Shown here: in pieces, positions 24,176-33,125 of the stretch | Position numbering within the stretch: position 1 is the stretch's first letter | How the letters are laid out: each line of letters starts with the position of its first letter | DNA from: Syntrophorhabdaceae bacterium | GTDB lineage: Bacteria > Desulfobacterota > Syntrophorhabdia > Syntrophorhabdales > Syntrophorhabdaceae | Direction: 5' to 3' | Assembly (NCBI GenBank): GCA_017992765.1 | Contig: JAGOOA010000027.1 | Location: forward strand, 1-33,209 | DNA length: 33,209 nucleotides | Made by a program: the position numbers and the translations under genes | Notes under the pieces: model-generated | Seen by the model: only the letters and a program-made list of their open reading frames with translations | Told to the model about the DNA's origin: nothing | Database searches by the model: none

Positions 24176-25636
24176 GTGGAAGATATACTCGATATGACCA
24201 TTGCACAGATAAGAGAGCTTCTTCAAAAAAGAGAGATAAGCTCCGTTGAACTGACCAATTACTTCCTCGAGAGGATAAAAAGATTTGACGGGGATATCTC
24301 TGCGTACATCAAAGTGACAGGGGAACATGCCCTTGCGATGGCGAAGGAGGCAGACAAAAAAATAGCAAGCGGTGAAAAAGGCCTGCTCCTTGGAATTCCC
24401 CTCGGCATCAAGGATATCTACTGTACAAAAGGCATCGAGACCACCTGCGCATCCCGGATACTGAAAGGCTTCATTCCCCCCTACGATGCAACGGTGATCA
24501 GGAGGCTGAACGACGAAGGGTATGTACACCTGGGGAGGCTCAATATGGATGAGTTCGCCATGGGTTCATCGACCGAGAACTCATCCTTTCAGACCACAAA
24601 AAATCCATGGGACCTGTCCCGCATTCCCGGCGGTTCCAGCGGCGGATCGGCGGCAGCCACGGCAGCAGGGCTCTGTGTAGCATCCATCGGGACAGACACC
24701 GGGGGCTCTATCCGCCAGCCTGCAGGCCTCTGCGGCGTTGTCGGCATGAAGCCCACCTACGGGAGGGTCTCCCGGTACGGCCTCATCGCGTTCGCCTCAT
24801 CGCTTGACCAGATAGGGCCCATCACGAGGAACGTAAGCGACTGCGCCACCATGATGAATGCAATCGCAGGCCATGACCCTATGGACTCAACATCGATCCC
24901 ACAGCCTGCGCCTGACTATGCCGCTTCCCTCGGACGAGACATAAAAGGCTTAAGGATTGGGATACCGAAGGAATATTTCAAGGATGGGATGGAAAAAGAT
25001 GTCAAGAGGGCTATGGATGAATCGATAGCCCTCTTTGAAAAGCAGGGCGCTTCCGTTGTGAACGTTTCTCTCCCCCATACTGAATATGCGGTAGCGACTT
25101 ACTACATCATATGCACGGCGGAAGCATCTTCCAATCTTGCGCGATATGACGGGGTTAAATACGGGCTGCGGGAACCGGGGAAAGATATTATCGACATGTA
25201 TAAGAAGACAAGGTTCAAGGGATTCGGCAAAGAAGTAAAACGCCGGATCATTCTTGGGACCTATGTCCTCTCCTCGGGATACTACGATGCCTACTACAGG
25301 AAGGCAAGCAAGGTGAGAACGCTGATCAGAAAAGACTTTGACGAGGCCTTCAAGTCATGCGACATTATTATGACCCCCGTCTCTCCCACGACCGCATTCA
25401 CAATCGGCGAAAGGATGGAAGACCCCCTTGCCATGTATCTCTCGGACATCTTTACCATCCCTGTCAATCTTGCAGGTCTCCCCGGGATATCGGTGCCGTC
25501 CGGGCTTGACAGCAAGGGGCTACCCATCGGCCTGCAGATCATCGGAAAACCTCTCGATGAGGCCCTCATGATCCAGGCGGCATATATTTTTGAAACGGAG
25601 CGGAAGGTGGAGAAGATACCGGAACGGTATAAATGA
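24176..25636 (+). CDS. gatA: Aspartyl/glutamyl-tRNA amidotransferase subunit A
   Basis: GatA is the amidase subunit that releases ammonia from glutamine for GatB. The catalytic Lys-Ser-Ser triad is clear: Lys79 in G-I-P-L-G-I-K-D, Ser154 in G-G-S-S-G-G-S and nucleophile Ser178 in T-D-T-G-G-S-I-R. These are the same residue numbers as in the S. aureus enzyme. The 486 residues are full length. The GTG start (24176) has AAGGAG 5 nt upstream; an in-frame ATG at 24194 would cut the N-terminus. gatB is not adjacent: downstream is a repeat and then the uracil-DNA glycosylase gene. Confidence 0.97.
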   Translation: MEDILDMTIAQIRELLQKREISSVELTNYFLERIKRFDGDISAYIKVTGEHALAMAKEADKKIASGEKGLLLGIPLGIKDIYCTKGIETTCASRILKGFIPPYDATVIRRLNDEGYVHLGRLNMDEFAMGSSTENSSFQTTKNPWDLSRIPGGSSGGSAAATAAGLCVASIGTDTGGSIRQPAGLCGVVGMKPTYGRVSRYGLIAFASSLDQIGPITRNVSDCATMMNAIAGHDPMDSTSIPQPAPDYAASLGRDIKGLRIGIPKEYFKDGMEKDVKRAMDESIALFEKQGASVVNVSLPHTEYAVATYYIICTAEASSNLARYDGVKYGLREPGKDIIDMYKKTRFKGFGKEVKRRIILGTYVLSSGYYDAYYRKASKVRTLIRKDFDEAFKSCDIIMTPVSPTTAFTIGERMEDPLAMYLSDIFTIPVNLAGLPGISVPSGLDSKGLPIGLQIIGKPLDEALMIQAAYIFETERKVEKIPERYK

Positions 25637-25642
25637 GAAAAG

Positions 25643-25790
25643 CGGCTCATAGCTCATGGCTCATAGTTCATGGTAACAGCAAGAACCCGGTAGACAGTAA
25701 GCAGTATGCACGAAAATCTTTTCGCTGTCTGCTCCTTAATGTTTACTATGTTTAGTTTTTGCTATCAGCTATGAGCCATGAGCTGCTTTT
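25643..25790. repeat. GCTCATAG/CTATGAGC inverted word-repeat element after gatA
   Basis: AGCTCATGGCTCATAG (25651-25666) is a perfect 16-bp inverted match to CTATGAGCCATGAGCT (25769-25784), about 100 bp apart. The transcript could fold into a long stem ending in TTTTAT, so it may also end gatA transcripts. Confidence 0.75.
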
Positions 25791-25803
25791 ATAGCCATAA
25801 GTT

Positions 25804-26445
25804 ATGAAACCACTTATCACATCATACAATGTCCGCAATTTCATGCATGCCCTTAAAGGTATGGGTGTCGATACCTACCTCTTTGACAAGGGCGATCGGA
25901 TGACCCTTGTAAAACTGCGGAAAGAGGTTCGCCAATGCAGGAAATGCCCCCTTGCCGCAACGCGCAAGAACGTTGTCTTCGGCGAGGGCGATGTGAATGC
26001 GCGATTGGTATTTGTCGGTGAGGCGCCCGGAGAAGAAGAAGACATCCAGGGAAGGCCATTCGTGGGAAGGGCGGGCAAACTCCTCGACCAGCTTATCGAG
26101 AGGATCGGTCTTGGCAGAAGCGATGTCTATATCTGCAATGTTCTCAAATGCAGGCCGCCGGGCAACAGGGACCCCGAGGAGCAGGAAAGGGAGCTATGCA
26201 AGCATTATCTCTTCACGCAGCTCGAGCTCATCGATCCCAAGGTCATCTGCACCCTCGGCCGTCATGCCTACAACACGCTGCTCGGCGTTGACGAGCGGAT
26301 CACCAGGATCCGCGGCGTGCTGACCAGCTACCGCGGAACGCCGCTCCTCCCCACATACCATCCATCGTTCCTCCTGCGCAACCAGAACAAGGTCAACGAG
26401 GCCTGGGACGATATGGAAAGGCTCAAGCAACTCCTGAAACAATGA
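25804..26445 (+). CDS. Family 4 uracil-DNA glycosylase (4Fe-4S)
   Basis: This repair enzyme removes uracil from DNA after cytosine deamination. Family-4 features are present in 213 residues: four cluster cysteines (Cys 45, 48, 116, 132), the active-site G-E-A-P-G-E-E-E-D (73-81), [13 protein letters not shown] and the DNA-contacting T-Y-H-P-S-F-L-L near residue 184. The N-terminal 35 or so residues are a short extension. ATG 25804 is used; no strong ribosome binding site is visible because the repeat lies directly upstream. It converges on an MFS transporter gene with only 16 bp between the stops. Confidence 0.93.
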   Translation: MKPLITSYNVRNFMHALKGMGVDTYLFDKGDRMTLVKLRKEVRQCRKCPLAATRKNVVFGEGDVNARLVFVGEAPGEEEDIQGRPFVGRAGKLLDQLIERIGLGRSDVYICNVLKCRPPGNRDPEEQERELCKHYLFTQLELIDPKVICTLGRHAYNTLLGVDERITRIRGVLTSYRGTPLLPTYHPSFLLRNQNKVNEAWDDMERLKQLLKQ

Positions 26446-26461
26446 TGCGCGGATCCTTCGA

Positions 26462-27691
26462 TCACCCTTGATCATATCTTTTCTTGCTGAAAGCGGCCAT
26501 GGCGAGGCAGGAGAGCAGGCCGGCAAGGGAAAAGATAAGGCTCATCCGAAAGGAGCCCGTTGCCTCTTTTAAGTACCCTCCAAATGTCGTCCCCAGAAAC
26601 TGCCCAACCCCATGGATCAGGGTGATCAGCCCATAGACAGTGGCCTTCTTTGGCAGCTTCCGGTCCCCGACCATCGCCGCGATGACCGTCACTGTCCCCA
26701 GGAAGGTGGCCCCAAAAAGGAGTGCGGAACAACCGAGAAAGAACGGCTGGCGAAGGAAGAGGGAGATTAAAACGGCAAGAGAGATTATCCCGTTGTTCCA
26801 GATCAGGGCCTCCCGCCTTCCAAAGCGGTCTGAAATAAAACCCCAGAACAATCCGCTGCCCATACACATCCAGCCAAAGATAGCCCATATATCACCGGCG
26901 GCCTTTTCTGAGAACCTGATCTCTTCGACCATGTAGGCGACAAAATAGGTGGTATAGATGTTGTATGCAAATCCAAAGACAAAATAGCTTATAAAGATAG
27001 TCTTAAGGGTAAATCCGCTGTCCTCTCCTGCGCGAGCGGTAAACCTTTTTTCTTCATCGATACCTCCGGGAAATATCGCAGCAGCATGGCGAGGTTTTTC
27101 TTTCAGCAATACCCAGCTGGCCAGGGCTACCAGAATGGTGATCCACGCCAGGAGCGACCAACATTGCCTCCAGGCCTCATTGCCTTCGTTCATCAGCATA
27201 TAGGGAAGGAGCAGGCCTGTGACGATGATGCCAAGGCCCGTACCGACCTGCGTTATGCCGAGCGCCCTCCCCAGTTTTCTCATGTCAAACCATGCCATGG
27301 GCAGGGTGGTCATGGCAATGTGGGCACCGGCGCCTCCTGCGCCCATTGCAAAGGTAAAGACGAGAAGGGAGCCGAACTCAGATAATCTGCTGATGGCATA
27401 CATGGAAAGAGCGCTGCAGAAGAGCGAGGCTATGACAATCTTCTTTGCGCCAAACCTGGTGGTCAGCATGCCGGCAATAAAAGAAAAGAGGAGGTAGCCC
27501 AACATGATCGCCCCGCTTAGAAAACCCATCTCGATATAATTGAACGCGAGAGAGTCCCTCATGCTCGGAATGAGCATGGGATAGGCAAACCTGCCGAACC
27601 CGAGGCCGGTCATCTTAACAAAAAGACCTGCGCCGACAATGATCCATCCGTAGTCTATCACTTTCATCAATGAGACCTTAACGCTCTCCAT
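26462..27691 (-). CDS. MFS transporter (YbfB/YjiJ-like)
   Basis: This is a 12-helix major facilitator in the inner membrane, 409 residues. Helix 1 (W-I-I-V-G-A-G-L-F-V-K-M) is followed by F-G-R-F-A-Y-P-M-L-I-P-S-M-R, typical of the YbfB/YjiJ family, whose substrates are mostly unknown. The loop motif D-R-F-G-R-R lies between helices 8 and 9 (F-I-S-D-R-F-G-R-R-E-A). Between the two halves there is a charged loop (K-E-K-P-R-H). The start may be ATG 27691 or ATG 27667 (M-K-V-I-D-Y-G-W), and the latter has AAGGT upstream. No neighbour reveals the substrate. Confidence 0.88.
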   Translation of the reverse strand: MESVKVSLMKVIDYGWIIVGAGLFVKMTGLGFGRFAYPMLIPSMRDSLAFNYIEMGFLSGAIMLGYLLFSFIAGMLTTRFGAKKIVIASLFCSALSMYAISRLSEFGSLLVFTFAMGAGGAGAHIAMTTLPMAWFDMRKLGRALGITQVGTGLGIIVTGLLLPYMLMNEGNEAWRQCWSLLAWITILVALASWVLLKEKPRHAAAIFPGGIDEEKRFTARAGEDSGFTLKTIFISYFVFGFAYNIYTTYFVAYMVEEIRFSEKAAGDIWAIFGWMCMGSGLFWGFISDRFGRREALIWNNGIISLAVLISLFLRQPFFLGCSALLFGATFLGTVTVIAAMVGDRKLPKKATVYGLITLIHGVGQFLGTTFGGYLKEATGSFRMSLIFSLAGLLSCLAMAAFSKKRYDQG

Positions 27692-27821
27692 ATGATGAAG
27701 TCAAACATTTTGAACGTGAATAGCCAAGCTCAGAGATATGTCTGAAAGAAGCGGAAGGAAGGAACGAAAGGACGGAAGAGATGCTCGTGAGATGTTGGCG
27801 TCTTCTTGAGAAGCCCGGTTT

Positions 27822-29984
27822 TTACCTCCCGCCCTTTTGTTCTGCCCTGGGCGCCGCCTCCCTGATCGTCATCCCCCTGGGCGCTGCAGATATCTGCATG
27901 CCCTCCTTCCTCGGCGATTGAGCCTGAGGTGTCGCTGAGGTGGACTTTACATTTGGCTGCGCCTGAGGCGCAGCTGATGGAGTCTTTGCGGATGGCTGCA
28001 TTGGATGCGCTGCCGAAGGAGGATCTATAGTTGGTTGCGCTTGACGCGTCACCGAAAGAGTCCTCGCAGGCGCCCGGGTTTGAGGCGTGACCGGCCTTGG
28101 CGATTGAGCAGCTGCCGAAGAAGGCCTCGCCGGAAGCGTTTGGGATGTTGCCGCTGGGGACCGCGTTCTTTGCCGTACGATCGATGAGGCTTGCGTTCTT
28201 TGCGTCAAGGCCGACGTTGTTGGCGCTTGCTGCGTCCTCAGCGAAGTCACCGGTGGAGGCTGCGTCCTCGTTTGCATATATGGCCTCGCCTGCTGGACAA
28301 CAGGAGGAACTGAGGCAAAACGGGCGGGCACAGAAGGCTTCGGCTGTTTTGCCGCCCCGGGAGCACGCACTTGTCCTGTTGCGGCTTTTGTCTCCTGGCT
28401 GGCAACCGGGGCCGCTGGCGCCTTATTCACTGCGCCGATCCTTTGTGATTCTGTCCTTGCATAGTGCGTGGACGTTCGTTGTCCTGTCGTCGTGGACGGA
28501 ACCTCATTTCCATTAGGCGTTCCTCGCTGTAATGACGTTCTTGAAGATTGTGTCGGAGGCCGCGATATCCTTTGGACGGCCTGGCTCCCTGTTGCAGGAT
28601 CCTCCTTCCTCGTTCCTGCCGGGGTATTATATGTTCTCCGCGGCATGTCAGCCCTTCTTTCATCTGTTCGCTTCAACTGGTTTGATATTCCCGATTCCCG
28701 GCCGGCAATCCTTGCCGGCGGCTGCTTCGTTTTTGGTATATCTTTAATGACAGGCATATGCGTTGTTCTCTCCGGCCTGATCTCCGGAGCGCCCATGATC
28801 CTTTTTTCCTTCAGGAAAAGATTTTCCTTAGCTATCGTATTCATCGGCCTGCCGGTTATGAAGGTATCCCGGTGCAAAGTAGTGACGGCACGATCCACGT
28901 GTACGTTTTTATACGCCGTACGGTTGACCGTAATGTTCTGTACGGTCACATTCTTTATATTAACGCTGTAGGGACCGTAGTAGCCGCGGCCGTAGTAAAC
29001 CTCCCGCGGGGCAAGGGGCACCCATGAGATATGCGTCGGAGTATGGACCCATCCGACATATCCAGGACCCCAGTGCGCGAATCCTCTGCGCGGGGGCACC
29101 CAGCACCATCCGCACGTTTTAATAAATGCCCACCTGCCGTAATGATACGGCACCCATCCCCACGGCTCGTAGGAGATCCATACGTAATCGCCATGCATCC
29201 AGACCCACCGGCCGACCCTGTAAGGTGACCAGTCCTGTACGACGATAACTGTAGGCGTCCAGACATAGCCGTATTCCTGTTCGTATATCCACTTTCCGTT
29301 CTTGTTGAGGTCATAAGAATAGGGCTTGAGCTCATCGGGAAGATAGGCCGTTGTATTCCCAGGCTCAGGCCTTGAAAACTCACGGTCCCTTGCCGTGTTC
29401 CACTGTTCCCATTCGTCGGCCTGGAGAAGCTTCGCGAGGACCGGGTATTGGGCATCTTTCTTCAGGACCATCCTTTCCCCCGCGCCGATCCTCATCTGCC
29501 CTGTACCGCGGTCTGCGTACAGCTCGCCCTGCAAAACAGAAGCGGCTGAATCTTCATTCTCCGCCACGTCGATCCTGAAGACAGAGTTCGTGCGTGCGAT
29601 AAAAGATGCCGCCGGGGTCTCCAGGATCACAGCGTTCCCCTTTTCAACGACCACATTCCCGTATAAGCGCCCTTCACCCACGTAGAACCTTTCCTGTTTG
29701 TCCCCTGACGCGGGCATCTCCAAAAAGGTGTGCCTGTCAAGCCTGACGATCGTACCGTTTCTTAAAAAAAGCTCAGCCCTCCCGTTATCAGGGACCCATA
29801 TTTGATCGCTGTCTGATAAGGGCATATTGATCGATGCCGGCAGCCACTCGTTAGTATCTGCTGTTTTTACCTGCACATCCCCTTCAAGGTATCTCAGGTA
29901 AATGCTCCCAGGATCAGCTGTATAGCCCTGCAGAGGAAGTGCGATCGCGCATACCATACAAAACAAAGCCGCCAAATGTTTCAT
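27822..29984 (-). CDS. Secreted FecR-domain / DUF6600-type protein with Pro/Gln/Thr-rich tail
   Basis: This 720-residue envelope protein starts at ATG 29984, with AAAGGAGG 7 nt upstream; the open frame further upstream is the promoter region. Residues 1-22 are a signal peptide (L-P-L-Q-G-Y-T-A end). Next is a FecR-like beta domain (about 25-190: Y-L-E-G-D-V-Q-V, R-A-E-L-F-L-R-N-G-T-I-V-R-L-D). Then comes an aromatic repeat region (about 230-340: Y-V-W-T-P-T, D-W-S-P-Y-R-V-G-R-W-V-W, W-G-W-V-P-Y-H-Y-G-R-W) typical of DUF6600. The last 300 or so residues are low complexity, rich in Ala, Pro, Gln, Thr and Arg, with degenerate S-A-A-P-Q-A-Q-P repeats. It is probably surface or periplasmic; function unknown. 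A sigma-54 promoter precedes it. Confidence 0.88.
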   Translation of the reverse strand: MKHLAALFCMVCAIALPLQGYTADPGSIYLRYLEGDVQVKTADTNEWLPASINMPLSDSDQIWVPDNGRAELFLRNGTIVRLDRHTFLEMPASGDKQERFYVGEGRLYGNVVVEKGNAVILETPAASFIARTNSVFRIDVAENEDSAASVLQGELYADRGTGQMRIGAGERMVLKKDAQYPVLAKLLQADEWEQWNTARDREFSRPEPGNTTAYLPDELKPYSYDLNKNGKWIYEQEYGYVWTPTVIVVQDWSPYRVGRWVWMHGDYVWISYEPWGWVPYHYGRWAFIKTCGWCWVPPRRGFAHWGPGYVGWVHTPTHISWVPLAPREVYYGRGYYGPYSVNIKNVTVQNITVNRTAYKNVHVDRAVTTLHRDTFITGRPMNTIAKENLFLKEKRIMGAPEIRPERTTHMPVIKDIPKTKQPPARIAGRESGISNQLKRTDERRADMPRRTYNTPAGTRKEDPATGSQAVQRISRPPTQSSRTSLQRGTPNGNEVPSTTTGQRTSTHYARTESQRIGAVNKAPAAPVASQETKAATGQVRAPGAAKQPKPSVPARFASVPPVVQQARPYMQTRTQPPPVTSLRTQQAPTTSALTQRTQASSIVRQRTRSPAATSQTLPARPSSAAAQSPRPVTPQTRAPARTLSVTRQAQPTIDPPSAAHPMQPSAKTPSAAPQAQPNVKSTSATPQAQSPRKEGMQISAAPRGMTIREAAPRAEQKGGR

Positions 29985-30023
29985 TGTATCGCCTCCTTTA
30001 CACGTTCTGCATACCTTTGTAAA

Positions 30024-30040
30024 AGCAATATGCGTGCCAG
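30024..30040 (-). promoter_or_regulatory. Sigma-54 (-24/-12) promoter of the FecR/DUF6600-type gene
   Basis: On the minus strand CTGGCACG-CATA-TTGCT fits the sigma-54 consensus TGGCACG-N4-TTGCW exactly, with 10 nt between the GG and GC dinucleotides. Transcription would start near 30013, about 30 nt before the ATG. Such promoters need an enhancer-binding activator. Confidence 0.85.
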
Positions 30041-30103
30041 CGCCCTGTCTATCTAATATATTGATTATAATAGGTTTTATTACACGGCGACCGTTGCCGC
30101 AGT

Positions 30104-30145
30104 ACAAAATTGTCGAAACGGGGCTTTCCTCATCGACAATTTTGT
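30104..30145. promoter_or_regulatory. Perfect 13-bp inverted repeat, probable enhancer-binding site
   Basis: ACAAAATTGTCGA (30104-30116) and TCGACAATTTTGT (30133-30145) are perfect inverted copies 16 nt apart. They lie about 90-130 bp upstream of the predicted sigma-54 start site, where activator binding sites normally sit. Confidence 0.75.
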
Positions 30146-30210
30146 CTAATAGTGAAATAGAGATGGCGGACAGCAGACAAAAAATCAGGTTGAGGTTCCT
30201 GATTCTTCCT

Positions 30211-30307
30211 AAGGAGCTATGGACTATGAGCCGCCTCTCGCCCAACACCTTACGCCGAGGTTTTTTGCGGTTCCGATATACGATATACGAACTACGATAT
30301 ACGATTT
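30211..30307. repeat. Word repeats (GATATACGA type) downstream of an MFS gene
   Basis: CGATATACGATATACGA and TACGATATACGA recur at 30274-30307. GAGCTATGGACTATGAGCC lies at about 30215-30233, related to the CTATGAGC words after gatA. Confidence 0.6.
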
Positions 30308-30315
30308 GTCATGAG

Positions 30316-31665
30316 CTATTTCAGCAGCTTTGCGGTCACCGTCTCCAGCGCATCCTTCTTGACGGCAACAGGGTAAAGCGCAACGAGAAGCACGCACACG
30401 AAGCAGGGCAGTGAAAAAAGCATAAAGAACTGGCTTACGCTGAGGCCGGTCATCTGGATCGCACCGCCCGCGATAGGCCCGCTTATCGATCCGATCCTCC
30501 CCATTGCATATGCCCACCCTGCCCCGGTCGAACGGATGTGGGTAGGATATGTCTCGCCGGCTACCACGTGAAGCGCCACGGGGACGCTTACCACAAAGAC
30601 CCCTGTTGCCAATCCGGCGAAGTAAAGGGGCATTTCCGATGTCACGGCCCCGAACCAGATAATGGATAACCCGCCCACGAAATAGGTAAGACAGAGGCCT
30701 CGTTTCCGTCCGAAGGCATCAAGGATGCAGCCCAGAAAAAATCCTCCTACCGTTGACCCGATGGCCTGCACGATCCCGTAGCTGAAGCTTTTTGCCAGCG
30801 AAAAACCCGCATTGGCGAGGAGCGATGGCAGCCAGGTAGACAGCCCGTAGATGGCGAGGAAGTTGAAGAGGTAGCTGCACCACACCAGCAAGGTCATGCC
30901 CCTCAGGCCGGGACGAAAAAGTTCCCTCAGCTTTGCCTTTGGCTCTGCGTGCGGCTGCGCAAAATTATCAGGCTTCCATTCCTTATGCTCGAAGCGCCCC
31001 ATCTTTTCTACCCTTTTTATCTCCCTCAGGGCTTCATCATACCGCATCTTGCCCGCGAGAAATCGAATTGATTCCGGGAGATAAAACTGGAGCATGGGAA
31101 GTAAGAATACAGGGAGGAGCCCGAAAAGAAGCACCACGCGCCATCCGTAATCGGGTATCAGCGCCGTGCCGATAAGTCCTGCTACCGCCCAGCCGAGAGT
31201 AAAGCCGCCTGCTGCCGCGGTAAGAAGCCTCGCCCTGATCGCAGCAGGGGCAAACTCCGAAACTATCGTTGACGAGAGCGGCACCGCGCCGCCGATCCCC
31301 AGGCCCGCGATCACGCGCAGCACGCAAAACACCTCGTAGTTGGGAGCGAAATAGGCAGCGCTGCTGAAGACAGACAGCGATGCAACGGCCAGCATGATGG
31401 TCTTCTTTCTTCCTATGCGGTCCGATGCCATCCCGAACCCGATGGCGCCAAGCATGAGGCCGAAATGGCTCGCCGACATCATGGTGCCCGCTGCAAGCGG
31501 CGTCAGGTGCCACTCTTTGAGGGCAAGCGGCAGGACGTACGCTACGACCTGTGAATTGTATCCTCCTGCGATAAATATGAGGCCTATGAGCGTGGTGAGA
31601 ATTATGTGGAAGCGGTTGAACTTAAGCTTGTCGAGCCAATCAAATACCAGGATCGTGGGGTTCAT
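30316..31665 (-). CDS. MFS transporter, aromatic-acid:H+ symporter-like
   Basis: This is a 12-helix inner-membrane transporter, 449 residues from ATG 31665. The loop-2 signature G-M-A-S-D-R-I-G-R-K-K and its second-half counterpart (I-L-D-A-F-G-R-K-R-G) are present, as are R-V-I-A-G-L-G-I-G-G-A-V-P and P-E-S-I-R-F-L-A-G-K, typical of the AAHS/sugar-porter branch that imports aromatic or other organic acids with protons. Upstream GGAGG is 11 nt from ATG 31665; the longer frame to 31749 lacks family similarity. It lies downstream of a PaaK-like ligase gene in the same direction (140 bp apart). Import followed by CoA activation of the same acid is a reasonable inference. Confidence 0.9.
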   Translation of the reverse strand: MNPTILVFDWLDKLKFNRFHIILTTLIGLIFIAGGYNSQVVAYVLPLALKEWHLTPLAAGTMMSASHFGLMLGAIGFGMASDRIGRKKTIMLAVASLSVFSSAAYFAPNYEVFCVLRVIAGLGIGGAVPLSSTIVSEFAPAAIRARLLTAAAGGFTLGWAVAGLIGTALIPDYGWRVVLLFGLLPVFLLPMLQFYLPESIRFLAGKMRYDEALREIKRVEKMGRFEHKEWKPDNFAQPHAEPKAKLRELFRPGLRGMTLLVWCSYLFNFLAIYGLSTWLPSLLANAGFSLAKSFSYGIVQAIGSTVGGFFLGCILDAFGRKRGLCLTYFVGGLSIIWFGAVTSEMPLYFAGLATGVFVVSVPVALHVVAGETYPTHIRSTGAGWAYAMGRIGSISGPIAGGAIQMTGLSVSQFFMLFSLPCFVCVLLVALYPVAVKKDALETVTAKLLK

Positions 31666-31754
31666 GTCTTCTATTTCCTCCCCTGGGATCGATGAAGACC
31701 TCTTGCAAAACACCTTTCCAGCCGCAACAGCTCTGCATGTGCGGAGCATATTTC

Positions 31755-31792
31755 AACAGGGTGCGAATAGCCCGCGCCATCCGCACCCTGTT
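31755..31792 (-). terminator. Hairpin after the paaK-like gene, probable terminator
   Basis: AACAGGGTGCG (31755-31765) pairs perfectly with CGCACCCTGTT (31782-31792) around a 16-nt loop. It lies 14 bp past the ligase stop codon on the minus strand. No strong T-run follows on that strand, so it may be partial or act by stabilising the 3' end. Confidence 0.55.
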
Positions 31793-31805
31793 TAGTTTAC
31801 ATCTT

Positions 31806-33125
31806 TTAACTTTCTTTGATAACTCTTTTTGCCTTTCCTTCGAACCTCGGCAAGCTCCCCGGGTCGACGAGATCGATGTCGGCGGTAACCTTTATATTGT
31901 AGGCGATGCTCTCCGACAACTGTTTTACTGCGTTTTTGGCCTCTTCGTCCGATACGGCTGCCGATGCCGGCTCCACCTTGATTTTCATTCTCTTCCCGGT
32001 GCCCTGTTTGGGGATGATCAGCTGATATTCATTCGCAAACGTCGGGATGCCCCTGATGAAATTCTCGATCGCCGAGGGAAAGATGTTTACTCCGCCAAAG
32101 GTGAACATATCGTCTGCCCTTCCCAATACGCCGCCGTCCATGCGCAGAAATGTCCTTCCGCAATCGCACTTCTTGTAATTGAACCTTACGAGGTCTTTTG
32201 TCTTATAGCGTATAAGCGGCGCGCTCTCGCAGAAAAGGTTGGAAAGCACAAGCTCGCCGGCCTCGCCTTCTGCAGCCGGCTTGCCTGTCTCCGTATCGAG
32301 GGATTCGGGCAGGAACATCGCCTCTGACATGTGAGTGCCCTTTTGCGCTACGCATTCATACCCGAAGTTCGATATCTCCGTGCTTCCTATATCATCGTAG
32401 TTCTTTGCCCCATACAGCTTTTCCACTAGTTTTTTTGTTGCAGGGACCTGCGCGCCCGGCTCGCCCGCGGTGACCACGATCCTTACCTTCGAGTTGGGAA
32501 GATCGATCCCCATCTTTTGAGCCAGCTCGCCGAGGTAAATGACGTAGGTAGGCGTCCCGCAGACGATCGTTGCGCCCCAGTCAACAATACTTTTCACGCG
32601 CGCGTCCGAGCTCTGGCCGCCGCCGGGGACTATCGTGATCTCGTGCTGCTCCATCGCCGCCTGTATCCCCCACCAGGCGATAAAGGTCCCGTAGGTGAAC
32701 GGGAAAAATGCCACGTCCTTTTTCTCCATGCCGTAGCCGTATATAAAGTAACTGAACTGCTCATAATACGTTTTAAACCAATCCTTTTTGCTGAAGGGGA
32801 TCTTGAGGGGCTTGCCGGTAGTGCCCGATGTCTGGAAGACCCTTGTCGCTTCTTCCGGCTTGATGCACGGGAAATCTCCGAATATGGGATGTTCTTCCTG
32901 GGATTGCAGCAGCTCCTGTTTTGTCGTAAAAGGTACCCTCCTCACATCCTCCATCGTCTTTATGTCGCTGGGCGTTACCCCTGCTGCTTTGAATTTTTTC
33001 TTGTAAAAAGGGCTGTTCTCTATGACATACTTCATCTGCTTCCTGAAATATTTCAACTGTCTTTTCTCCAGCTCTTCCCGCGGTAATGTCTCTAATTCCG
33101 GCTTCCACATCTTTACCTTTGCCAT
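31806..33125 (-). CDS. paaK: Phenylacetate-CoA ligase family protein
   Basis: This adenylate-forming enzyme joins an aromatic (or similar) acid to CoA using ATP. The 439 residues show the P-loop Q-T-S-G-T-T-G-K-P (about 98-106), Y-G-T-F near residue 144, the A-G-E-P-G motif, D-I-G-S-T-E-I, Y-K-T-K-D-L-V near 310 and the C-terminal lysine domain (G-R-A-D-D-M-F-T-F-G-G-V-N-I-F-P, ending F-E-G-K-A-K-R-V). Length and motifs fit PaaK, whose relatives also use benzoate- or aryl-acid-type substrates. A four-Cys-like C-D-C-G precedes the hinge, as in many anaerobe homologues. AGGAGG lies just before ATG 33125. Substrate is inferred from family and the adjacent aromatic-acid-type transporter. Confidence 0.93.
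   Translation of the reverse strand: MAKVKMWKPELETLPREELEKRQLKYFRKQMKYVIENSPFYKKKFKAAGVTPSDIKTMEDVRRVPFTTKQELLQSQEEHPIFGDFPCIKPEEATRVFQTSGTTGKPLKIPFSKKDWFKTYYEQFSYFIYGYGMEKKDVAFFPFTYGTFIAWWGIQAAMEQHEITIVPGGGQSSDARVKSIVDWGATIVCGTPTYVIYLGELAQKMGIDLPNSKVRIVVTAGEPGAQVPATKKLVEKLYGAKNYDDIGSTEISNFGYECVAQKGTHMSEAMFLPESLDTETGKPAAEGEAGELVLSNLFCESAPLIRYKTKDLVRFNYKKCDCGRTFLRMDGGVLGRADDMFTFGGVNIFPSAIENFIRGIPTFANEYQLIIPKQGTGKRMKIKVEPASAAVSDEEAKNAVKQLSESIAYNIKVTADIDLVDPGSLPRFEGKAKRVIKES

Larger units (their letters stand above)
29985..30315. other. 331-bp gap: sigma-54 promoter, upstream inverted repeat and word repeats
   Basis: No gene is supported. Reading away from the DUF6600-type gene, the gap holds its ribosome binding site, a sigma-54 promoter (30024-30040), a perfect 13-bp inverted repeat (30104-30145), and word repeats (30211-30307) next to the end of the following MFS gene. 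Confidence 0.85.

Noticed and set aside
29985-30248. N-terminal extension of the FecR/DUF6600-type protein
   Set aside because: It covers the promoter and activator site, and the signal peptide with a strong ribosome binding site starts at 29984.
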